From Oceanospirillum sp047518265 (GTDB taxonomy: Bacteria; Pseudomonadota; Gammaproteobacteria; Pseudomonadales; Halomonadaceae): a stretch of 64,000 nt of DNA. The translations under genes and the position numbers were made by a program. Positions 59,018-64,000 of the stretch are shown piece after piece (positions within the stretch are counted from its first letter, which is position 1; each line of letters begins with the position of its first letter). The notes beneath the pieces were generated by a model. The model was not told the origin of the DNA. It did no database searches and saw only the letters and a list, made by a program, of their open reading frames with translations. The stretch covers positions 62,001 to 126,000 of the forward strand of contig JAKZRG010000031.1 in the NCBI GenBank assembly GCA_047518265.1, given 5' to 3'.

Positions 59018-60439
59018 ATGTCTCACCAGTCCGATTTGATTGCGGAAGATATTGAAGCGTATCTCAAGCAACACGAACATAAAGATCTGCTGCGTTTTAT
59101 CACCTGCGGCAGTGTGGATGATGGTAAAAGTACTCTGATTGGTCGTTTGCTGCATGACTCCAAAATGATCTATGAAGATCAGTTGGCAGCATTGAGCAAA
59201 GACAGCAAAAAAAGCGGTACTACCGGCGAAGAAGTGGATCTGGCCCTATTGGTTGATGGTCTGCAATCCGAGCGTGAGCAGGGCATCACCATTGATGTTG
59301 CTTACCGTTATTTCTCTACGGATAAGCGTAAGTTTATTATTGCTGATACCCCAGGGCATGAGCAGTACACCCGTAACATGGCGACCGGTGCTTCTACCGC
59401 GTCACTGGCGATTATTCTGATTGATGCCCGTTACGGTGTATTAACTCAGACCCGTCGTCACAGCTTTATTGTCTCTCTGCTGGGTATCAAACACGTTATC
59501 GTAGCCGTGAACAAAATGGATCTGGTGGAATACGGTGAAGACCGTTTCAACGAGATCGTGGCTGAATATAAAGAGTTCGCAAAAGATCTTGATCTGCCGG
59601 ATACCCGTTTTGTACCGGTTTCAGCGCTGAAAGGCGAAAACGTAGTCGAAAACAGCACTCAGATGCCTTGGTACAAAGACGAGCCTCTGATGGAAATTCT
59701 GGAGAACGTTGAAGTTAGCCAGGATATCTCTCTGGATGAGATGCGTTTCCCTGTTCAATACGTGAACCGTCCGAACCTGGATTTCCGTGGCTTCTGTGGC
59801 ACCGTCGCAGCTGGTCTAGTGAAAAAAGGTCAACAGATCACCGCATTGCCTTCTGGTAAAACCAGCACCGTTAAATCCATTATCACTTATGATGGTGAGC
59901 TGGAGCAGGCACAACCGGGTCAGGCGGTTACGATCACCCTAAACGACGAGATCGATATCTCCCGTGGTGATGTACTGGTAGAAACCGGTAGCAACGCTCA
60001 GGTCAGCAATACCTTTACCGCACATCTGGTTTGGATGCATGAGCAGTCTCTGGAAGTGGGTAAACAGTACAGCTTTAAAGTCGGCACTGACTTTACCAGC
60101 GGTTATGTGACGAATATCGATCATCAGATCGATGTGAACACGCTGGAGAAATCGACCGTAGACGAGCTGCCACTGAACGGTATTGGTCTGGTAACGGTTG
60201 AGCTAACCGAACCTGTTGTTTTTGATCCATACCGCGACAGCCGCTTTACCGGTGGTTTTATCGTGATTGACCGTCTAAGTAACGTTACCGTTGCTGCAGG
60301 TATGATCGAAGCCGCTGCAGAGCAAGGCGCACAAACTGCCGTAGCACCTGTGAGTGCTTTTGAGCAGGAACTGAACGCCCTGATCCGTAAGCACTTCCCA
60401 CACTGGGAAGCGAAGGATATTGGTAGTTTGCTGAAGTAA
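59018..60439 (+). CDS. cysN: Sulfate adenylyltransferase subunit 1 (GTPase CysN)
   Basis: Translation-factor-like GTPase whose GTP hydrolysis drives APS formation by CysD. 473 residues, so it lacks the fused APS kinase (CysC) seen in many marine gammaproteobacteria. The G1 motif is GSVDDGKSTLIGRLL (about 32-46), the switch is ITIDVAYRYF, DTPGHEQY (G3) and NKMDLV (G4) follow, and EF-Tu-like domains 2 and 3 make up the rest (about 240-440). The last roughly 70 codons also exist as a diverged fragment 1.2 kb downstream, the mark of an insertion or exchange at the gene's 3' end. The gene itself looks intact. Confidence 0.97.
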   Translation: MSHQSDLIAEDIEAYLKQHEHKDLLRFITCGSVDDGKSTLIGRLLHDSKMIYEDQLAALSKDSKKSGTTGEEVDLALLVDGLQSEREQGITIDVAYRYFSTDKRKFIIADTPGHEQYTRNMATGASTASLAIILIDARYGVLTQTRRHSFIVSLLGIKHVIVAVNKMDLVEYGEDRFNEIVAEYKEFAKDLDLPDTRFVPVSALKGENVVENSTQMPWYKDEPLMEILENVEVSQDISLDEMRFPVQYVNRPNLDFRGFCGTVAAGLVKKGQQITALPSGKTSTVKSIITYDGELEQAQPGQAVTITLNDEIDISRGDVLVETGSNAQVSNTFTAHLVWMHEQSLEVGKQYSFKVGTDFTSGYVTNIDHQIDVNTLEKSTVDELPLNGIGLVTVELTEPVVFDPYRDSRFTGGFIVIDRLSNVTVAAGMIEAAAEQGAQTAVAPVSAFEQELNALIRKHFPHWEAKDIGSLLK

Positions 60440-60496
60440 GCAAATCTGTTAAAACGAACCTTTAATTTATAAGGTTCGCTTTATCTTTGTTACTTA

Positions 60497-60539
60497 AAAA
60501 CCGCCGAACCTGTTAACAGGTTCGGCGGTTTTTTTTATG
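60497..60539 (+). terminator. Terminator after cysN
   Basis: A long, nearly perfect palindrome AAAACCGCCGAACCTG / CAGGTTCGGCGGTTTT around TTAA, followed by a T run. Confidence 0.93.
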
Positions 60540-60661
60540 TCTCAAATCAGCAGTGGAGGGGGGATAGGGGGGGCAATAAGTGATCAGTCAACGGAGTCTT
60601 AATTAACAAAAGAAAAGCAGTTGAGATGTTGGTATATATTATTAAGTCTATTTGTTGCGTT

Positions 60662-60680
60662 TTGCGACAAATTGTCGCAA
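60662..60680. promoter_or_regulatory. Predicted operator of the toxin-antitoxin pair
   Basis: TTGCGACAA-A-TTGTCGCAA is a perfect 9-bp palindrome 40 nt upstream of the antitoxin start. It overlaps a possible -35 (TTGTCG, 60672-60677) with an AT-rich -10 region (around TAATTT) 16 nt on. Its position fits autorepression by the antitoxin. Confidence 0.65.
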
Positions 60681-60720
60681 GCTTGATTGTAAATAATTTT
60701 TGATGTGCAAAGGTATCTAT

Positions 60721-60951
60721 ATGGCAACTAGCGTAAGACTGGACGACAGTTTTGTCAGCCAAGCCAAAGTCTATGCAGAGGCTGAGAACCGCTCTGTGCC
60801 CAAGCAGATTGAGTATTGGGCTAAGATAGGCCAAATTATGATCGATAACCCAGATCTTCCCTATGATTTTGTACGCGAGTCTTTGTTAGCCACAGAAGAG
60901 GTTAAGCAAGGGTTAAGTAAACCCTATACCAGAAGAACAAAACGTGATTGA
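60721..60951 (+). CDS. ParD-like antitoxin
   Basis: 76 residues from ATG 60721, with AAAGG 8 nt upstream; the frame opens at 60700. The N-terminal MATSVRLDDSFVSQAKVYAE is a ribbon-helix-helix-type DNA-binding start. RSVPKQIEYWAKIGQIMIDN and NPDLPYDFVRESLLA are characteristic of the ParD_like antitoxin family. It should neutralise the toxin encoded immediately downstream and repress the shared promoter at the palindrome upstream. It overlaps the toxin gene by 8 nt. It lies between the intact cysN and its 3'-end remnant, so it was likely acquired. Confidence 0.85.
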   Translation: MATSVRLDDSFVSQAKVYAEAENRSVPKQIEYWAKIGQIMIDNPDLPYDFVRESLLATEEVKQGLSKPYTRRTKRD

Positions 60952-61252
60952 TGTTTATGAGTCTAGGCGTTTTGAAAAAGCATTAAGCAAATTGCCTGAA
61001 GCTCAATTGAAAGTGGTTGAAGATGAGATTGATAAAATCGTTGATGACCCTGAAATTGGTGAATCGAAAAAAGGCGATCTTTCTCACTTGAGGGTTCACA
61101 AGTTCAAAATGGATAACCAGCAGGTTCTGCTTGCCTATTCATGGGTTGAGGATCGGATAGAAATTTATCTTCTTCATTTGGGTGCCCACGAAAACTTTTA
61201 TCAAAAGATGAAAGGACAGCGGAAGGTCGACTTAAAGCTTATTCAGTCTTGA
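60944..61252 (+). CDS. RelE/ParE-superfamily toxin
   Basis: 102 residues from GTG 60944, overlapping the antitoxin end. The layout is the RelE/ParE fold: VYESRRFEKALSKLPEAQLK (helix 1), IDKIVDDPEIGESKKGDLSHLRVHKFKM (helix and strand; cited as DPEIGESKKGDLSHLRVHKF) and QVLLAYSWVEDRIEIYLLHLGAHENFY (C-terminal strands). Whether it cuts ribosome-bound mRNA (RelE) or poisons gyrase (ParE) cannot be decided from this. The C-terminal HENFY resembles mRNA-interferase members. It is co-transcribed with its antitoxin. Confidence 0.83.
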   Translation: MIDVYESRRFEKALSKLPEAQLKVVEDEIDKIVDDPEIGESKKGDLSHLRVHKFKMDNQQVLLAYSWVEDRIEIYLLHLGAHENFYQKMKGQRKVDLKLIQS

Positions 61253-61432
61253 TTATTTTCGTTGTAAATGATACCTAGCCCACGGACAGTGATGTTAAAA
61301 AGGCTGGCCGGAAGATTTTCTTATTACACAGAAAAGCACGACGCGAACGAGCCATAGGGGGATCTTCCTTGAACAGATGGCTATTCCTTAGTCGTTCAAT
61401 TTAACGTAGATCAGAGATTGAGGGTTGTCTGA
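61253..61432. other. Gene-free spacer between toxin gene and cysN remnant
   Basis: 180 nt with no recognisable gene, repeat or regulatory motif. It is part of the segment bounded by the two cysN ends. Confidence 0.4.
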
Positions 61433-61637
61433 TTGTGTTTTCGATACCGCGACAGCCGCTTTACCGTGATTAGACCGTCTAAGCAACGTTACAGCAGGCA
61501 TGATCGAAGCCGCTGCAGAGCAAGGCGCACAAACTGCCGTAGCACCTGTTAGTGCTTTTGAGCAGGAACTGAATGCCCTGATCCGTAAGCACTTCCCGCA
61601 TTGGGAAGCAAAAGATATCGGTAGCTTGCTGAAGTAA
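61433..61637 (+). pseudogene. Second, displaced copy of the cysN 3' end
   Basis: Aligns with 60221-60439 of cysN through the stop codon. The last ~140 nt differ at only eight positions, all synonymous third-codon changes. The first part has short deletions and a 1-nt insertion that break the frame, and there is no start codon. Similarity stops right after TAAG. It looks like the former end of cysN, or that of a donor strain, left after insertion or exchange of the intervening 1 kb with the toxin-antitoxin genes. Confidence 0.9.
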
Positions 61638-61696
61638 GATTCAGCTCACTCTGCGCGCTTTTATAAAGGTGCGTTATAGAGACTACAGATATTTGA

Positions 61697-61742
61697 AAGC
61701 CTCAGTTTTCTTTTTTGATAAGGAAGGCTGGGGCTTTTTTAT
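61697..61742 (+). terminator. Terminator after the cysN remnant
   Basis: AAGCCTCAG / CTGGGGCTT stem (one G-T pair) with a 22-nt loop, then a T run. Possibly the original cysN terminator. Confidence 0.7.
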
Positions 61743-61755
61743 GTGCTGTCGGTTA

Positions 61756-61761
61756 TATAAT
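61756..61761 (+). promoter_or_regulatory. Candidate -10 of the Septu-like operon
   Basis: TATAAT 80 nt upstream of the ATPase start. The -35 position falls on the terminator T run and is not convincing. Confidence 0.3.
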
Positions 61762-61840
61762 CAGTAAGGTAGAATCCATCTATTCAATCGATATAACGCT
61801 TTGTTTTTAACCCGTATTGACTATCCAAGGCATTTCAAAC

Positions 61841-63283
61841 ATGCGACTAACACGACTAACAATCAGTAATTTTCGCTGTTTCAAACAGTTTGAATTGGAT
61901 CTTCATCCTAACCTTACCGTGCTAATTGCCCCCAATGGAGCGGGTAAAACCACCTTGTTGGATGCTGCAAGAATTGCTGTCTGGCCTTTTGTAAAAGCGT
62001 TTGATCTGGGTAGTCAAACGGGTAAATCTGCCACTATTCAAACTGAAGATGTCAGGCGAGTACCGAGTCAAAATGGCGTTATGGAGCCTGTTTTGAACTC
62101 GACGGTAGAAGCGGAAGGCTTTTGGTCTTCATTGGATGAGATCAATACCAGAGCAGGTATTGAGTCATTATTTACTGACCGAGAGCTAGAAAATAATTGG
62201 TTACAAACTCGTGAAAAAATCAAAAAGGGAACCAATACTCTTGGAGATCATGGTGTAAAAAAATTAACCCAGTTAGGAAAGGACTTTCAGGCTTGTTTAT
62301 TTGATACCTCAGATACTGGGCCTATTGATTCTGACCCTGTTGATTTACCTGTTATTTCGTACCTTGGAACAGGTCGTTTGTGGTATCAGGGGCGATATAG
62401 CTCTCAGGTTAAGGATAAAAAGCTAGAACAGGATGTGTTCTCCAGAAGCTGGGGATATAGAGATTGTTTGACGGCTTTATCCGCTTATAAACAGTTTGAA
62501 GATTGGTTCGGTTGGGTATATCGCAGCTATCGAGAAAAGCAGATATCTGCTCTAGAAAGGAATACGACTCTAGGTAATGCGGATCAATGGCTAAAAGACA
62601 GTATTGATGTTGTGGTTGGGGCGGTAAATGAAGTGACTCAGCCTGTAACGGGTTGGGGAGATATTGCTTATAGCTCCAGTAATCAGCAGCAGATTGTATT
62701 GAATCATAAAGAGCATGGAATAATGCCCCTGAGTATGCTCAGTGATGGTTTAAGAAATACGATTGTCATGGTGGCTGATATCGCTTTTCGTTGCAGTAAG
62801 TTAAACCCTCATTTAGGTGCAAAAGCTGCATTAGAGTCATATGGTATCGTCATGATTGATGAAGTGGATATGTTTCTTCATCCCGAGTGGCAGCAGAAAA
62901 TATTAGGTGCACTGCGTCGAGCATTTCCAAAAATACAGTTTATTGTGACGACTCATAGCCCTCAGATATTAACAACAGTGCCCAAGGAATCTATTCGTAT
63001 CATTACGAGTGATAGAGCCGTTGAACCTTCAGTACATACGCTGGGTGAAGAAAGTCGAGTGACTCTGGAAGATGTCATGCATGTACCTTCTAGACCTAAA
63101 GATGAATATTCAGACTTGTTGACTCAATACCTGAGGAAAATTAACCGAGGTGATATTGATAGTACCGAGGTACTCCAGATGAGAGCGGATCTGGAGGGCC
63201 ATTACGGCGTAGATCATAGTCAGCTACAGCTAGCGGATACGAGGATTAATTACTGGCGGGCCGTTAATCACAAGGATGTATAG
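61841..63283 (+). CDS. ptuA: AAA/ABC-type ATPase of a Septu-like defence pair (PtuA-like)
   Basis: 480 residues from ATG 61841, with AAGG about 10 nt upstream; TTG 61817 would add eight residues. It starts MRLTRLTISNFRCFKQFELD, the SMC/OLD-type N-terminus. Walker A is APNGAGKTTLLD (about 30-41). The ABC-like signature region is SMLSDGLRNTIV. Walker B is IVMIDEVDMFLHPEWQ (Asp340-Glu341), and the H-switch is TTHSPQIL (His372). No TOPRIM domain follows, so it is not an OLD nuclease. Its HNH partner begins 3 nt after its stop codon, the PtuA-PtuB order of Septu and of the effector part of retron Ec78/Eco7. No reverse transcriptase is visible. An anti-phage role is inferred from this pairing and location. 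Confidence 0.82.
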   Translation: MRLTRLTISNFRCFKQFELDLHPNLTVLIAPNGAGKTTLLDAARIAVWPFVKAFDLGSQTGKSATIQTEDVRRVPSQNGVMEPVLNSTVEAEGFWSSLDEINTRAGIESLFTDRELENNWLQTREKIKKGTNTLGDHGVKKLTQLGKDFQACLFDTSDTGPIDSDPVDLPVISYLGTGRLWYQGRYSSQVKDKKLEQDVFSRSWGYRDCLTALSAYKQFEDWFGWVYRSYREKQISALERNTTLGNADQWLKDSIDVVVGAVNEVTQPVTGWGDIAYSSSNQQQIVLNHKEHGIMPLSMLSDGLRNTIVMVADIAFRCSKLNPHLGAKAALESYGIVMIDEVDMFLHPEWQQKILGALRRAFPKIQFIVTTHSPQILTTVPKESIRIITSDRAVEPSVHTLGEESRVTLEDVMHVPSRPKDEYSDLLTQYLRKINRGDIDSTEVLQMRADLEGHYGVDHSQLQLADTRINYWRAVNHKDV

Positions 63284-63286
63284 AGG

Positions 63287-63985
63287 ATGAAGTATTTTGA
63301 GCATGGATATGAAATTCCATCATTGCTGGCGCGCCGAGCTACACAGCCTGTCATTAAACCGCCAAAGGCTTGGAATAGCTTTAAGCGTGGAGGGAAATCC
63401 TCGACCCAATTGGTAGATGATTTACTCCCCCGGCAATATCATCTTTGCTCATATTGTGAAAATAGGTTATCGGATTCACCGGGAAGCTTAGGTTTTCATA
63501 TTGAACATATTCTTTCTAAGTCATTAAATCCGAGTTTAACTTTTGAATATACCAATCTAATGTTGTCTTGCTTTAAAGATGGCAGTGAAGCTTCTCCTTC
63601 AGAAGAAGACCCTGAGCCTGTAAGTTGCGGTCATGCAAGATTAAAAGCTAGTAATACGTTTGATGAGGCCTTTTTTATTAAGCCTACGGAGGCTGGTTGC
63701 GAACGTTACTTCTTCTATGAATTAGAGGGAGAGATTGTGCCTCATCCCGATTTAAATGATCAGGATATAGAGCGTGCTCAACATACTATCGATGTTTTGA
63801 ATCTGAATTGTTTGCGTCTAAAGCGGTTAAGATCTGATGTAATTGATCAGCTATCTCGATCAAGTGCTGAGCTGGTCAATCATCCATCACAATTAGAGTT
63901 CTTTATTCAACAAGAGTTGAGTGTTCGAGAAGACGAATTGGCTCTATTTTGGACGACTCGCAAGCAGTTACTCAGTCCAGATTAA
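63287..63985 (+). CDS. ptuB: HNH endonuclease of a Septu-like defence pair (PtuB-like, TIGR02646 type)
   Basis: 232 residues. CSYC (Cys54, Cys57), FHIEHILSKS (His71-x-Glu73-His74), then EYTNLMLSC (Asn92, Cys97) and CGHARLK (Cys116) form the zinc-supported HNH arrangement typical of the TIGR02646 family, to which PtuB belongs. The N-terminus (RRATQPVIKPPKAWNSFKRG) is basic. The C-terminal half is helical and may contact the ATPase. All expected catalytic residues are present. In Septu the ATPase controls the nuclease during phage infection. It is separated from ptuA by 3 nt, so translation is coupled. The next gene lies beyond the window. Confidence 0.82.
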   Translation: MKYFEHGYEIPSLLARRATQPVIKPPKAWNSFKRGGKSSTQLVDDLLPRQYHLCSYCENRLSDSPGSLGFHIEHILSKSLNPSLTFEYTNLMLSCFKDGSEASPSEEDPEPVSCGHARLKASNTFDEAFFIKPTEAGCERYFFYELEGEIVPHPDLNDQDIERAQHTIDVLNLNCLRLKRLRSDVIDQLSRSSAELVNHPSQLEFFIQQELSVREDELALFWTTRKQLLSPD

Positions 63986-64000
63986 TATTGATATACCCTA

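Noticed and set aside
59018..60439. CysN-CysC fusion
   Set aside because: The protein ends at 473 residues after the EF-Tu-like domains; no APS kinase domain is present.
61841..63283. OLD-family nuclease (Gabija GajA-like) for the ATPase gene
   Set aside because: No TOPRIM domain follows the ATPase core and the partner is an HNH nuclease, not a UvrD-like helicase.
61841..63985. Complete retron (Ec78/Eco7 type)
   Set aside because: The effector pair resembles it, but no reverse transcriptase or msr/msd-like structured RNA is seen upstream, where the cysN remnant and its terminator lie.
1..64000. tRNA, rRNA, CRISPR arrays, complete insertion sequences
   Set aside because: None recognised by reading: no cloverleaf-like stretches, no regularly spaced repeats, no transposase genes.

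Overview
The window is chromosomal DNA of a Gram-negative gammaproteobacterium, most likely a marine Oceanospirillales-type organism. This rests on gene order: xerD-dsbC-hom-thrC-recJ, ypjD/corB beside ffh, rpsP-rimM-trmD-rplS, nudF-yqiB-cpdA and cysD-cysN. It also rests on an outer-membrane porin and on moderate GC content. No rRNA, tRNA, CRISPR array or complete insertion sequence was seen.

Layout. 1-11,100: an mltF fragment cut by the left edge, purL, a DUF72 gene paired with a voltage-gated-type K+ channel gene, a GNAT acetyltransferase, an HSL-type esterase, and corB and ypjD. 11,344-15,190: ffh and the ribosomal/tRNA operon rpsP-rimM-trmD-rplS. 15,288-24,373: xerD, dsbC, hom, thrC, a YejM/PbgA-like membrane hydrolase and recJ. 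24,714-29,976: a porin, then four methyltransferases (cmoM, rsmC, cmoA, cmoB; three serve the cmo5U34 wobble modification of tRNA) and a small DUF2892 membrane protein. 30,151-36,790: lon and a 1349-residue hybrid sensor kinase, both on the minus strand.

37,463-52,066 is a large signalling block. A Wsp-like chemosensory operon (CheW, CheR-TPR, second CheW, CheA-REC, CheB) is led by a REC-HD-GYP regulator, a predicted c-di-GMP phosphodiesterase, instead of the diguanylate cyclase WspR. It is faced by a soluble globin-coupled chemoreceptor. A second co-directional set follows: REC-HDOD, REC with a degenerate HD-GYP domain, a stand-alone REC, and a REC-PAS histidine kinase. A 14-nt motif is shared upstream of the two operons, and an 11-nt core of it lies upstream of the hybrid kinase. 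Together these suggest one oxygen-linked network that acts on c-di-GMP and protein-protein outputs.

52,224-60,439: greB, a Cache-domain chemoreceptor, a degenerate metallophosphoesterase, nudF-yqiB-cpdA and the ATP sulfurylase genes cysD-cysN. 60,440-64,000 is an accessory junction. It holds a ParD-like/RelE-ParE toxin-antitoxin pair, a second copy of the cysN 3' end that differs only at synonymous sites over its last ~140 nt, and a two-gene ATPase plus HNH-nuclease pair matching the Septu (PtuA-PtuB) anti-phage architecture. The cysN 3' end therefore looks like a site where accessory DNA has been gained.
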